64,000 nucleotides of DNA, from positions 1,736,001-1,800,000 of the forward strand of contig NZ_CP114014.1 of the NCBI RefSeq assembly GCF_040581415.1, in the 5' to 3' direction. The stretch's first letter is position 1; every line of letters begins with the position of its first letter. The DNA is from Paraconexibacter sp040581415. GTDB lineage: Bacteria > Actinomycetota > Thermoleophilia > Solirubrobacterales > Solirubrobacteraceae. The position numbers were made by a program, and so were the translations under genes. Below, piece after piece: positions 50,547-60,042 of the stretch. Under the pieces are notes generated by a model. The model was not told the DNA's origin. It saw only the letters and a list, made by a program, of their open reading frames with translations, and made no database searches.

Positions 50547-51988
50547 GCCCGCGTGTGCTGCTCACCGGGCTGTTCGCCTGCGTCGTGGCGCTGATCGCCG
50601 GCCTGCAGCTGGTCGGGGGCGACGACGCGTACGAGCTGAACCTGCGCCTGAAGTCCGCGAACGGGCTGCGCAACGGGTCGGAGGTCCGGACCGGCGGCGT
50701 CCCGGTCGGCCGCGTGCTCGCGCTGAAGCTCGGGCCGAAGGACGCGGTCGACGTGCGCATGGCGCTCGACGACGGGCATGACGCCGTCGGCCGCAACGCC
50801 ACCGCGCGGATCGTCGCCACGAACCTCGTGGGGGAGAAGTACGTCGAGCTCGACCCGGGCGACACGCGGACCCCGCTGGCGTCCGGCGCCTGGCTGCCCA
50901 CCCGCCGGGTGAGCACGTCCGTCGACCTGGACCAGGTCCTCGACGTCCTCGACTCAGGCGTGCGCACGCGGCTGGCCGTCCTCATCAACGAGACCGGCTT
51001 CGCCCTGACGCACCGCCGGGCGGACTTCAACGCGTTCCTCCACGAGCTGCCGCCGGCGCTCAGCGCCGGTCGGAAGCTCGTCGGTCAGCTCGCTCAGGAC
51101 AACCACACCGTCGGGGACGTGGTCGATCGCGCGGGCCGCCTCGTTGCCCGCGTGAACGCCGAGCGCGATGAGCTGAACCGGATGGTCGACGTCACCGGGA
51201 AGACCGCGGCCGCGGTCGCCGCAAAGCGTGCGCAGCTGCGCCAGACCCTCGCCGAGGCGCCCACCACCCTCGCGTCCGCCGACCGCCTGCTCACCGATCT
51301 GCAGGACACCACGCGGCCGCTCGCCTCCGCGGCCCGCCTCATCACCCGGACCGCGCCGGGCCTCCGCGCCACGCTGACCCAGGTGGAGCCGTTCGAGGCG
51401 AGCGCCCGCCCCGCGCTCGACGAGGTCCCGGACCTCGCCCCGGAGCTCACGCGCCTCGGCGTGAAGGCGGCGCCCGTCGCGCGGCAGGCGGTGCCGACGG
51501 CCAAGGCGTTGACCGCGCTGCTCACCACCTCCGGGCCGGCGACCCGGACGCTCGGCGCCTCGGTCGACGACCTCCTCGGGCTGGCCGAGGGCTGGTCGCG
51601 CTCGATCCAGCTGCGCGACGGCCTCTCACACGTCTTCCGGGGCCGCGCGTCGATCTCGGTCGACACGATCCAGACCCTGACGCGACGGCTGCAGCTGCTG
51701 AGCCCGACGGCCCCGGCGCGCCGGACGGGCGGCACCGGCGGCGCAACCAAGCCAGGCCCGGCGCCTTCTGGCGCGGCCGCCACGCCCGCCCGGCAGGACG
51801 ACAGGCGCCCGGGTCCTGCCAAGGCCCTGAAGGACGTCGTCGGCAAGACGCAGGACACCGTCACCGGCGTGCTCGCAAAGCTGCTGCCCGGCCTCGCGGG
51901 CCCGGCCGGATCAGCTCCGGCGCCAGCCCCGGACGACAGCCGTGACGACCCGGCCGGTGCCCTCCTCGACTTCCTCCTGAAGCCATGA
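50543..51988 (+). CDS. Mce family protein 2
   Basis: A 481-residue Mce protein. Anchor at 4-23, MCE domain at about 28-110 (RNGSEVRTGGVPVGRV, then NLVGEKYVELDPG), and the DLDQVLDVLDSGVRTRL start of the helical part. It lacks the Cys-containing C-terminal module of the first protein and ends in an Ala/Pro/Lys-rich tail of about 110 residues. ATGA overlap with its upstream neighbour. Confidence 0.92.
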   Translation: MSPRVLLTGLFACVVALIAGLQLVGGDDAYELNLRLKSANGLRNGSEVRTGGVPVGRVLALKLGPKDAVDVRMALDDGHDAVGRNATARIVATNLVGEKYVELDPGDTRTPLASGAWLPTRRVSTSVDLDQVLDVLDSGVRTRLAVLINETGFALTHRRADFNAFLHELPPALSAGRKLVGQLAQDNHTVGDVVDRAGRLVARVNAERDELNRMVDVTGKTAAAVAAKRAQLRQTLAEAPTTLASADRLLTDLQDTTRPLASAARLITRTAPGLRATLTQVEPFEASARPALDEVPDLAPELTRLGVKAAPVARQAVPTAKALTALLTTSGPATRTLGASVDDLLGLAEGWSRSIQLRDGLSHVFRGRASISVDTIQTLTRRLQLLSPTAPARRTGGTGGATKPGPAPSGAAATPARQDDRRPGPAKALKDVVGKTQDTVTGVLAKLLPGLAGPAGSAPAPAPDDSRDDPAGALLDFLLKP

Positions 51989-53319
51989 CGAGCGCTCGCC
52001 GAACCCGCCGCCCGCGCCGCGAGCAGGCGCGCCCCTTCACCGTCCTGAGCACCGGGCTGCTCGTCCTCGCGCTGCTGGCGGGCGTACTCACCGTCGCGCT
52101 GCGCTCCCCGGGTGGCGTCCCGGGCGTCAGCTACGGCAGCTACGAGGTCGCCCTCCCGGACGCCGGGAACCTGCGCCCGCACAACGAGGTCCGCATCGCC
52201 GGCGTGCGCGTCGGCCAGGTGGCGAGCAAGGACGTCCGCGACGGGCAGGCCCTGCTCCGCCTCAAGCTCGACTCCGGGACGGGTCCGCTGCCGCGCGACA
52301 CCACCGTCTTCATCCGCAGCCGTGGCCTGCTCGGGCAGCGCTACCTCGAGCTCGTCCCCGGACGCAGCAGCACGATGCTCGCCCAGGACGCGACGATCCG
52401 CTCCGGCACGGATTCGCTGACCTTCGGCGTTCCCGAGACGCTCGACACCTTCGACACCGCCACCCGGCAGGGGCTCGGGACGACGTTCGGCGAACTGGGC
52501 CGTGGCCTGCTCGGCCGCGGCGACGACCTCAACGGCGCCCTGCGCGTCGTCGCCCCGACCGGCCGCCGCCTGCGCACCACGATCGGCACGGTCCTGGAGC
52601 GCGACGGCGCGGTCGCCCGCCTCGCCCCGTCGCTGAACGCCGCCGCCACGCCGCTCGACGGCGCCCGCGAGGACATCGCCCGCGGCCTGAAGCCCGGCGC
52701 CGATGCGCTGACCCCGTTCGCCGACCACGGCGAGGACGTGCAGCAGCTCCTGGCCGAGGCGCCGCCGGCCCTGCGCACCGCCCGCGCCGGTCTCGACGGC
52801 GGCGCCCGGCTGCTGGCCTCCGTCCGGACCGTCGCGCGCGCCGCGGACGGCACGCTCCCGGCTGCCCCCGCCGCCCTGCGCCAGACCGCCACGCTCCTGC
52901 GCACCAGCCGCGAGCCCCTGCGCCGGACGACCCGCCTGCTGAAGGCCGCCGGCCCCGCAGTCCCGGCGCTCGTCAAGGTCACCGACGCCCTCGAGCCGGA
53001 CCTCAAGCTCCTCACGAACGCCGCGAACGCCCTCCGGCCGACGCTCGTCACCGTGGGGCAGCACGGCTGCGACGTGAAGAACTTCGCCACCGTCTGGCGC
53101 AGCTTCCTCGGTTTCGGAGTCGCCGGCGGCGGGGCGATCGGGCCGCTGAACAGCATCCGCGTCGTCGCGACCCCCGCCTTCGAGGAGATCCGTGGACAGG
53201 GTGAGCTCATCACGAGCGTGACCGAGAAGCTCGTCGACCACGACCCCTACCCGCGCCCCTGCAAGTTCGTCCCCGGCGCCTACTACCCGGTGTCGCTAAC
53301 GCAGGGAGCACCCAAGTGA
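51985..53319 (+). CDS. Mce family protein 3
   Basis: A 444-residue Mce protein. A basic start (RRTRRPRREQAR) and anchor near 15-37, MCE domain at about 50-130 (RPHNEVRIAGVRVGQV), helical tunnel region from PETLDTFDTATRQGL, and a C-terminal module with HGCDVKNFATVWRSFLG. ATGA overlap upstream, GTGA downstream. Confidence 0.92.
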   Translation: MTSARRTRRPRREQARPFTVLSTGLLVLALLAGVLTVALRSPGGVPGVSYGSYEVALPDAGNLRPHNEVRIAGVRVGQVASKDVRDGQALLRLKLDSGTGPLPRDTTVFIRSRGLLGQRYLELVPGRSSTMLAQDATIRSGTDSLTFGVPETLDTFDTATRQGLGTTFGELGRGLLGRGDDLNGALRVVAPTGRRLRTTIGTVLERDGAVARLAPSLNAAATPLDGAREDIARGLKPGADALTPFADHGEDVQQLLAEAPPALRTARAGLDGGARLLASVRTVARAADGTLPAAPAALRQTATLLRTSREPLRRTTRLLKAAGPAVPALVKVTDALEPDLKLLTNAANALRPTLVTVGQHGCDVKNFATVWRSFLGFGVAGGGAIGPLNSIRVVATPAFEEIRGQGELITSVTEKLVDHDPYPRPCKFVPGAYYPVSLTQGAPK

Positions 53320-54665
53320 TCCGTCGCCTGCAGCAGCTCGGCATGAGCGCCGAACGCCACGTCGTCCTCGTCGGCGTCGTGTCGACGGCGGTCCTCGCCT
53401 TCGTCGTCGTCGCCGTCTACAGCGGGGCGTACCGGAAGCCGTTCGCCGCGGACACGACCACGGTCCGCGCCGTCTTCACCGACACCGCGCAGCTCACCAA
53501 GAGCGACCCGGTCCGCGTCAAGGGCGTGAACGTCGGCACCGTCTCGGACATCACGCTCGACGGGGACGGGCGCACCGCGACCGTGACCATGAAGGTGGAC
53601 GAGACCGCTGCGCCGATCTACGCCGACGCGACCGCCACGCTGCGCTGGCGCACCGTCCTGGGCGGGACCTTCGCCGTCGACCTGGACCGCGGGTCGAGCA
53701 CGGCGGGGACGCTGACCGGCCCGATCCCGGCCGTGCGCACCGAGGGCCAGGTCGAGCTCGACGACGTCCTCGCGAGCGTGCGCGGGCCGCAGCGCGCGGG
53801 CCTGCAGAGCCTGCTGCACGAGCTGCCGCAGGTGTTCGCCGACCCGGCGGCGCCCGCGACGGCGCTCGACACGCTGGCCGCGTCCGCCCCCGACCTGCGC
53901 AAGGCACTCGCAGCCGCGCGGGGCCGCAGCGACGGCGACCTGCCCGCCCTCGTCCGGAACACCGCCGCGGCCGTCCGCGCCGTGAACACTCCCGGTGACG
54001 CCATCCGCGACGTCGTCCAGGGCGGCGCCACGACCCTCACGACGACCGGTAACCGCGCCGGCGACATCGGTCAGGCGATCGACCTGCTGGCCGACATCAC
54101 GCCGCGGGTGCGCGCCACGCTGACCCGGCTCGACACCACCCTCACCGGGGTCGACGGCCTCGCCGACGACCTCGACGCGCCGGCGGGGCAGCTCGCACCG
54201 GCCGTCGCGCGGCTGCGGCCCGTCGTCCGCCGCGCCGAGCCGCTGCTGCGCGACGTCAGGCCGCTCGTCAGGCGCCTGCGTCCCGCGGTCCGCTCGCTGG
54301 TGGTGACCGCCCGCGCCGGGACCCCCGTCATCGAGGACCTCACGCCGAGCGTCGACCGCGTCCGCGACACGATCCTCCCGTTCCTGGCCGAGCGCGACGC
54401 GGTGAGCAAGCGCACGACCTACGAGATGATCGGCCCGACGTTCGCCTCCACGAACTCCGCGATGGCGGGCTACGACAAGTCCTCGAGCCTGTTCCGGTTC
54501 CCCCTCTTCGCGCAGGGCACCGCGATCGACTCGCTGCCGTGCGGCGAGATCATCACGGACCCTGAGAAGAGCGCGGTCCTGCAGTGCGAGAACCTCATGA
54601 GCTCGATCAAGCAGCTGTCGGGCTACAACCCGCTCGGCCCCGTTCCCGGAAGCGTGAACCCATGA
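53316..54665 (+). CDS. Mce family protein 4
   Basis: A 449-residue Mce protein from a GTG that overlaps the previous stop. Anchor near 15-37, MCE domain at about 45-130 (LTKSDPVRVKGVNVGTVS), tunnel helices starting VELDDVLASVRGPQRAGL, and a C-terminal region with two Cys (LPCGE and VLQCENL). Confidence 0.92.
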   Translation: MIRRLQQLGMSAERHVVLVGVVSTAVLAFVVVAVYSGAYRKPFAADTTTVRAVFTDTAQLTKSDPVRVKGVNVGTVSDITLDGDGRTATVTMKVDETAAPIYADATATLRWRTVLGGTFAVDLDRGSSTAGTLTGPIPAVRTEGQVELDDVLASVRGPQRAGLQSLLHELPQVFADPAAPATALDTLAASAPDLRKALAAARGRSDGDLPALVRNTAAAVRAVNTPGDAIRDVVQGGATTLTTTGNRAGDIGQAIDLLADITPRVRATLTRLDTTLTGVDGLADDLDAPAGQLAPAVARLRPVVRRAEPLLRDVRPLVRRLRPAVRSLVVTARAGTPVIEDLTPSVDRVRDTILPFLAERDAVSKRTTYEMIGPTFASTNSAMAGYDKSSSLFRFPLFAQGTAIDSLPCGEIITDPEKSAVLQCENLMSSIKQLSGYNPLGPVPGSVNP

Positions 54666-56014
54666 CGGGCGGCCTGCTCGACGGCGACCGGGACGAGGAC
54701 CACGTGGACCCCCGCGACCGCCTCACCGAGGGTCTCACGCGCGACCGCCTGACGGTCGAGCTCCGCCGCGCCGCCCACCCCGCCGTCGTCACGCTGATCG
54801 GCGGGCTGCTCGGCCTCGCTGCCTTCGGGTTCATCGTGTCCAAGACCTCGTCCGGCAGCTTCCACGGGCAGACCGAGCTGCGCTTCGCGGTCCGCGACGC
54901 GACCGCCGTCGTCCCCGCCGGCCGCGACGAGGTCCGCTTCCACGGGATCCCCGCCGGCGTCATCACGACCGTCAAGACGGTCGATCACCAGCCGATCCTG
55001 ACCGTGAAGCTGCGCTCGTCGATGGGCCCGATCTACCGCAACGCCAGGGCGCAGTTGCGGCCCAACACCGCGCTACAGGACATGTACCTGGACATCGTGG
55101 ACCGCGGCACCCCCGATGCCGGGAAGGCGAGCGCCGACGTCCCGATCGTCGCCTCCCGCACCGACACCAGCGTCAACGTCGCCGACGTCCTGCAGACCTT
55201 CGACCCCGAGGCCCGCGCCCACGTCTCGACCGTCCTGCGCGACCTGGGCGAGGGACTCGGCGACCGCGGCGACGAGCTGCGCCAGGCGTTCGTCGAGGTC
55301 ACGCCGTTCCTGCGCGTCGCCGACCGGCTCTCGCAGCAGCTCGCGGTCCGCAGCGAGCACACCCGGAACCTCGTCAGCGACACCGCGTCCCTCACCGGTG
55401 CCCTCAGCCGCCGCGACCGGCAGCTCCGGCGCCTGATCACCGAGGGCGGCACCACGCTCAACACCCTCGCCGCCGGCTCGCCGGACCTGGACGCGACGCT
55501 CACGCGCCTGCCGCCCGTCCTGCGCCGCCTGGACTCGAGCTTCACCGCGGTCCGCGGGGTCGTCGGCGACGTCGACCGCGCGGTGGCCGCCGTCCGCCCC
55601 GCCGCCGGGGACCTGACCGACGCCCTGCCCGCCGTCCGCCGCCTCGCCGACCACGCGGACCCCGCCGTCCGCGCTCTGGCCCGGCCCGTCGTCGCGCTGC
55701 AGCCGCTGGCCCGCGACCTGCGCCCGCTCGCCCGGGACCTCAGCACCGCGCTCGTCGCGCTGCAGCCGCAGGTCGCGGACGTCGACCGCGTCACCAAGAG
55801 CGCGGCCGGCTGCAAGCTGCCCCTCCAGCGGTTCTTCCAGTGGACCCCCTCCGTCTTCAAGATGGGCGACGCCAAGGGCGTCGGGCCGCGTGCGGACGTC
55901 ACGCTGGCCGTCGAGTCCAGCGGCATCGCCCGCGACCCGCGTCTGTTCGCCGGCAAGAGCTGCGCCCCCGGCATCCAGCTCGGCGGCTCCATCGCCAAGA
56001 GGTTCGACCCATGA
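54662..56014 (+). CDS. Mce family protein 5
   Basis: A 450-residue Mce protein with an unusually long charged N-terminus (about 38 residues) before the anchor at 39-61. The MCE domain (about 68-150) has VVPAGRDEVRFHGIPAGV and LQDMYLDIVDRG. Tunnel helices follow from VNVADVLQTFDPEARAHV, and two Cys lie near the C-terminus. ATGA overlap. Confidence 0.92.
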   Translation: MTGGLLDGDRDEDHVDPRDRLTEGLTRDRLTVELRRAAHPAVVTLIGGLLGLAAFGFIVSKTSSGSFHGQTELRFAVRDATAVVPAGRDEVRFHGIPAGVITTVKTVDHQPILTVKLRSSMGPIYRNARAQLRPNTALQDMYLDIVDRGTPDAGKASADVPIVASRTDTSVNVADVLQTFDPEARAHVSTVLRDLGEGLGDRGDELRQAFVEVTPFLRVADRLSQQLAVRSEHTRNLVSDTASLTGALSRRDRQLRRLITEGGTTLNTLAAGSPDLDATLTRLPPVLRRLDSSFTAVRGVVGDVDRAVAAVRPAAGDLTDALPAVRRLADHADPAVRALARPVVALQPLARDLRPLARDLSTALVALQPQVADVDRVTKSAAGCKLPLQRFFQWTPSVFKMGDAKGVGPRADVTLAVESSGIARDPRLFAGKSCAPGIQLGGSIAKRFDP

Positions 56015-57378
56015 ACGCCCGCCCGCGCGGCTTCGCCGGCCACGTCCTCACCGTCCTCGCGGCGGCGCTCGTCGCCGTCGCGTTCGGCGGCGCGATCCTC
56101 TACCAGGCCGGGACGTTCAGCTTCCTCGAAGACCCTTACGAGGTGCAGGCGCTCGTGCCCACCGTCGCGTCCCTCGGCTCCGGCGCCAGCGTCCGGATCG
56201 GCGGCGTCCGAGTCGGCCGCGTGACCGAAGTGCGGCGCCAGGGGCTCGGCGCCCGGATCGCGATGGAGATCGACAAGGAGCACGGGCCGCTCGCACAGGA
56301 CGCCCGCGCGACCGTCCGGCTGCGGACGCTGATCGGGGAGAACTACGTCGAGCTCGAGCCTGGCACGTCGACGTCGAAGCTCGACTCCGGGTCCACCCTG
56401 CCGATGTCCCGCGCCGGCGACTACGTCGAGGTCGACCAGGTCCTCTCCGTCCTGCGCGGCGAGACCCGTGAGCGCGCCCGCCGGCTGATGCAGGACACCG
56501 GCCGCGCGCTCGACGGCCGCGGCGACGAGGTCAACGACGTGGCGCGTGACCTGTCGGGCGCGATCAGCAGCGGCTTCACCCCGATCAGCAAGGTCCTCTA
56601 CCAGGACCGCGACCGCCTGGCGGCCTTCGTCGACCAGCTCGGGGTGTTGTCCCGCGCCGTCGGGGACCGCGGGGATCGCATCCGCGGGCTGGCGCGGCAG
56701 GCTCGCAGGAGCTTCGCGGCGATCGCCGCCCAGGACCGCTCGGTCCGCACGCTGCTGACCGACCTGCCGCCGACCCTGCGCCAGGTCCGGGCGACGACTC
56801 AGGCTCTGCGCACCGTCTCCGGCCGGGCGGCACCGGTCCTGAACGAGCTCGGCGGCGCGCTGGTCGACCTGCGGCCCGCCGTGGGGAGCCTGCGCCCCGC
56901 GGCCACCGAAGGCACCGCGCTCGTCCAGCAGCTCGGCCGCGCGGCCCCCCGCCTGGAGAAGACGCTCGACGCCGCGAAGGCCGCGAGCGACCCGGCGGCC
57001 AAGGCGCTCCCGCAGCTGAAGGCCGTCCTCTGCCAGGTGAACCCGATGCTCCGCTACCTCGCCCCGTACCGCGACGACGCGATCGCTGTGCTGAGCGGCC
57101 TCGGCTCGACCGTCAACTACTACGACGCCGTCGGCCACGCCGGGCGCGTGTCCCCGACCATCGGCGAGGACACCCTCGTCGCGATGCCGCAGTCCGTGGC
57201 GACGGCCGCGAACACGCTGATCCAGGCCGGCCTGCTCAGCAAGGTGCGGCAGTTCGGCTACAACGCCTACCCGCCGCCGCGGGCCGGCGGGACCACTGAG
57301 CTCGGGAACCGCGCCTCGGGCCCGGTCGACAGCGGCAAGGCCGGCGTCCACTTCAGTCGCGTGATGGCGGACTGCTGA
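56011..57378 (+). CDS. Mce family protein 6
   Basis: The sixth Mce protein, 455 residues. Anchor at 10-33, MCE domain about 40-125 (LGSGASVRIGGVRVGRV, TLIGENYVELEPGTS), tunnel helices from VEVDQVLSVLRGETRERA, then VLCQVNPMLRYLAPYRDDAI in the C-terminal part. Six different Mce proteins in a row match the hetero-hexameric ring known from mycobacteria. Its stop overlaps the following gene. Confidence 0.92.
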   Translation: MNARPRGFAGHVLTVLAAALVAVAFGGAILYQAGTFSFLEDPYEVQALVPTVASLGSGASVRIGGVRVGRVTEVRRQGLGARIAMEIDKEHGPLAQDARATVRLRTLIGENYVELEPGTSTSKLDSGSTLPMSRAGDYVEVDQVLSVLRGETRERARRLMQDTGRALDGRGDEVNDVARDLSGAISSGFTPISKVLYQDRDRLAAFVDQLGVLSRAVGDRGDRIRGLARQARRSFAAIAAQDRSVRTLLTDLPPTLRQVRATTQALRTVSGRAAPVLNELGGALVDLRPAVGSLRPAATEGTALVQQLGRAAPRLEKTLDAAKAASDPAAKALPQLKAVLCQVNPMLRYLAPYRDDAIAVLSGLGSTVNYYDAVGHAGRVSPTIGEDTLVAMPQSVATAANTLIQAGLLSKVRQFGYNAYPPPRAGGTTELGNRASGPVDSGKAGVHFSRVMADC

Positions 57379-58169
57379 TGGCGCTGCTCCAGCACGAGCG
57401 CGAGACACCCGTGGCCCCGCGCGCCGCCGCGGGCGTCCCGCTCGACATCACGCTGCAGCGGATCTGCACGTGGAGCGGGCCGATCTTCGTCGCCGTCTTC
57501 TTCACCGGCATCCTCGTGGCCGGCTGGCTTCCGCCCGTGTCCGCCAACCAGACCGCCGCGCAGGTCAAGGCGATGTACCTGCAGGACACCGACCAGATCC
57601 GGCTCGGCGCCGTCCTGATCGGCATGTCCAGCTTCTTCCAAGGCGTCTGGGCGGCCGTGATGAGCGTCCAGCTCCGGCGCATCGAGGGTCACCGGCCGCT
57701 GCTCACCTACGCGCAGCTCGCCGCCGGTGGAGTCGGCATGTTCGTGGTGATCCTGCCCGCGTTCATCTTCGCCGCGGCCGCCTTCCACCCCGAGCGCAGC
57801 GCCGATGTCACGCAGGCGCTGCACGACTTCGGCTGGCTCGCGCTCGTCGGCGTCGGCTGGCCCGCGATCCTGCAGTGCGTCGCGGTCGCGGCCGCCACGC
57901 TGACGGACGGATCCGAGCATCCGGTCTTCCCACGCTGGTTCGGCTGGTTCAACCTCTGGACGGCATTCGGGTTCCTCCCCGGCCCGTTCCTCGTCTTCTT
58001 CCATGCCGGCCCGTTCGCATGGTCAGGCGCTGCGGCCTTCTGGCTGCCGGCCGTCGTGTTCAGCCTGTGGTTCCCGGTCTGGTTCGTCGTCCTGCGCCGG
58101 GCGATCACCGCCGAGGCCAACGAGCGGATGTCGTCCGCGCGGACCCGGGACGCGGGGGTGCGCACATGA
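57378..58169 (+). CDS. Multi-pass membrane protein in mce operon
   Basis: A 263-residue protein with about six membrane segments (near 33-52, 77-98, 112-136, 146-170, 190-210 and 216-242). The loops hold HPERSADVTQALHDFGW and PRWFGWFNLW. No known motif; tryptophans and phenylalanines are frequent in the last helices. It is coupled to mce6 and to the oxidase-type gene by overlaps, so it likely belongs to the same physiological unit. Confidence 0.75.
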   Translation: MALLQHERETPVAPRAAAGVPLDITLQRICTWSGPIFVAVFFTGILVAGWLPPVSANQTAAQVKAMYLQDTDQIRLGAVLIGMSSFFQGVWAAVMSVQLRRIEGHRPLLTYAQLAAGGVGMFVVILPAFIFAAAAFHPERSADVTQALHDFGWLALVGVGWPAILQCVAVAAATLTDGSEHPVFPRWFGWFNLWTAFGFLPGPFLVFFHAGPFAWSGAAAFWLPAVVFSLWFPVWFVVLRRAITAEANERMSSARTRDAGVRT

Positions 58170-58753
58170 GCACGGCGGAGGACGGGCGGCTGCGCAGCCC
58201 CGGAGCGATCCCGGGCGAGGGCGGCCTGTGGCTGTTCATCCTGGCCGACATGACGCTGTTCGCCCTGTTCTTCGCGATCGTGCTGATCGTCCGGGCCGAC
58301 GACCCGGCGATGTTCGCCCGCTCGTCCGCCGAGCTGCACCAGGGGCTGGGCCTGACGAACACGTTGCTGCTGCTCACCGGCTCGGGGCTGGTCGCGGCGG
58401 CGGTCCGCGCGACCCGCCGTGCCGACGACCGTCTGGCGGCCCGGCTGCTCGGCGCCGCGATCGTCTGCGCCGCCGGGTTCCTCGCCATCAAGGCGATCGA
58501 ATGGCGGGACCTGCTCGCGAACGGGCACTCGGTCTCGACCGACAGCTTCTTCCAGCTGTACTTCATGCTCACCGGCATGCACCTCGCGCACGTCCTCATC
58601 GGGACGGCGACGCTCGTGTTCCTGCTGCGCCGGCTGCGGCAGCCGGCACCCGGCCCCCACGACGCGCGACTGCTGGAAGGCGGTGCCGGCTACTGGCACA
58701 TGGTCGACCTGCTGTGGCTCGTCCTCTTCCCGCTGCTGTACCTGATCGGATGA
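58166..58753 (+). CDS. Heme-copper oxidase subunit III-like (NorE/CoxC type)
   Basis: A 195-residue membrane protein with five helices, as in short bacterial subunit III or NorE proteins. GGLWLFILADMTLFALFFA near 19-37, FQLYFMLTGMHLAHVLIG near 128-145 and GAGYWHMVDLLWLVLFPLLY near 171-190 match the family. No subunit I or II gene is nearby. ATGA overlaps tie it to both neighbours. Confidence 0.85.
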   Translation: MSTAEDGRLRSPGAIPGEGGLWLFILADMTLFALFFAIVLIVRADDPAMFARSSAELHQGLGLTNTLLLLTGSGLVAAAVRATRRADDRLAARLLGAAIVCAAGFLAIKAIEWRDLLANGHSVSTDSFFQLYFMLTGMHLAHVLIGTATLVFLLRRLRQPAPGPHDARLLEGGAGYWHMVDLLWLVLFPLLYLIG

Positions 58754-59019
58754 GCGCCGTCGTCTGTTCCCCTCCGGTCGTCGTCTGGTTCGTCCTCGTC
58801 GCGGCGACCGTCGCGTCGTACGTGCTCGGGGTCGAGCACGGCGTGACCGACCCCGGAGCACTCGCCGCCCTGTTGATCGCCATCGCGTTCGTCAAGGTCG
58901 CGCTCGTCGGACGGCACTTCATGGAGCTGCACGCCGCAGCGCCTCCGCTACGACGGGCCTTCCAGCTGTACCTCTGGATCGTCGGCGGGGGTCTCGTCGT
59001 GCTCGCAGTCGCCCTCTGA
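58750..59019 (+). CDS. Prokaryotic cytochrome c oxidase subunit IV-like (NorF type)
   Basis: An 89-residue protein with three helices (10-28, 36-52 and 68-88) and the family mark FVKVALVGRHFMELHAA near 46-62. Usually found next to a subunit III/NorE gene, as here (ATGA overlap). Last gene of the mce operon; no terminator hairpin stands out after it. Confidence 0.82.
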   Translation: MSAVVCSPPVVVWFVLVAATVASYVLGVEHGVTDPGALAALLIAIAFVKVALVGRHFMELHAAAPPLRRAFQLYLWIVGGGLVVLAVAL

Positions 59020-59051
59020 CCGCCGCAGGCCGGCGGGCATCGGCGGGGCAT

Positions 59052-59306
59052 CTATTCCCGATCGACCGCGCGGCGCCGCGCCAGCCGGTCGCGAATGCGG
59101 TCGTGGACGAGGGGAAGTCGCTCCGCTGACCATGGCTTGTCGCCCCCCGCGAACCTCGCGGACTGGAGCTCGAGGATCGGAGGCCAACGGTGGTGTTGAG
59201 CGCGGCGGACATCCAGGCGATGGCTCGTGCCCGTCTCGAACAGCACAAGGTCGCGCTCCTCGTCGGTCGGGACCAGGCCGAACGGAGCCGGGCCCCGTTC
59301 AGCCAA
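59052..59306 (-). CDS. Possible small hypothetical protein
   Basis: An open frame of 84 codons from a TTG at 59306. The product (RDLVLFETGTSHRLDVRRAQ, then RWPPILELQSARFAGGDKPW) has a balanced, protein-like composition, unlike antisense frames elsewhere in the window, but no family is recognised and the start is weak. It fills most of the gap between the mce operon and the PlsC gene. It may be the remnant of a larger gene. Confidence 0.4.
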   Translation of the reverse strand: MAERGPAPFGLVPTDEERDLVLFETGTSHRLDVRRAQHHRWPPILELQSARFAGGDKPWSAERLPLVHDRIRDRLARRRAVDRE

Positions 59307-59346
59307 TCGGGCCGGTGCGTGACGCGCACGTAGTATCCGGAGCCTG

Positions 59347-59985
59347 ATGGCGGAGCCCGTGCCAGCGATGTACCGCGTCGCCATGGGTGCAACCACGCCT
59401 GCGGTGAAGTGGTGGGGGCGTCTGCAGGTCGCCGGGCTCGAGCACCTGCCCGAGGAGGGGCCGGTGATCCTGGCCGGCAACCACGATTCGTGGTGGGACT
59501 CGGTGGCGGTCGGCATCGCCGGCCTGCCGCGGCGCCAGGTCAAGGCCCTGGCGAAGGCGTCGCTGTGGGAGCGGCCCGGGCTCGGCCGCGTCCTCGACGG
59601 GATGGGACAGATCCCGATCAACCGCGGTGCCGGTGACGCGCATGCTCTGGAGCGGGCGATCCAGGAGCTGCGCCTCGGGGCGTGCATCGGGGTGTTTCCC
59701 GAGGGCACCCGGGCGCGCGGGCGGGAGCTCCGGGCCCGCACGGGGCTGGGACGGCTTGCCGCTGCCGTCCCTGAGACTGAGATCCGGTGCTGCGCGGTGA
59801 CCGGGACCTCGGACATCTCCCGCTTCCCGTACCGGCCGCTCGTCACGGTCCGGTTCTTCGTGCCGCGCGGGGGAGGCCTGCTGCGAGGCGAGGCGCCGGG
59901 GGAGCTTGCCAAGCGCCTCCTCGACGAGATCCGGGAGCAGGCGCCCGTCGTCAGGTCGGTGCCGCGCAGACTCGACCGGCGGTAA
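59347..59985 (+). CDS. PlsC-type 1-acylglycerol-3-phosphate acyltransferase
   Basis: A 212-residue acyltransferase that should turn lysophosphatidate into phosphatidate or acylate a similar lipid. Motif I NHDSWWD (His46 and Asp51), the middle INRGAGD block, and motif III FPEGTRARG near 117-125 are present. No clear membrane helix, so it is probably peripheral. The neighbouring lipid-import operon is on the same strand 327 bp upstream. Confidence 0.9.
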   Translation: MAEPVPAMYRVAMGATTPAVKWWGRLQVAGLEHLPEEGPVILAGNHDSWWDSVAVGIAGLPRRQVKALAKASLWERPGLGRVLDGMGQIPINRGAGDAHALERAIQELRLGACIGVFPEGTRARGRELRARTGLGRLAAAVPETEIRCCAVTGTSDISRFPYRPLVTVRFFVPRGGGLLRGEAPGELAKRLLDEIREQAPVVRSVPRRLDRR

Positions 59986-60042
59986 GGACTGTCGGAGTCG
60001 TGTCGGACTCGGCCACGCTGGCGGTGCGACTGGTGAAGTGAC

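Noticed and set aside
51094..57408. Long minus-strand frames across the mce genes
   Set aside because: Six Mce proteins in tight overlap on the plus strand explain the region fully.
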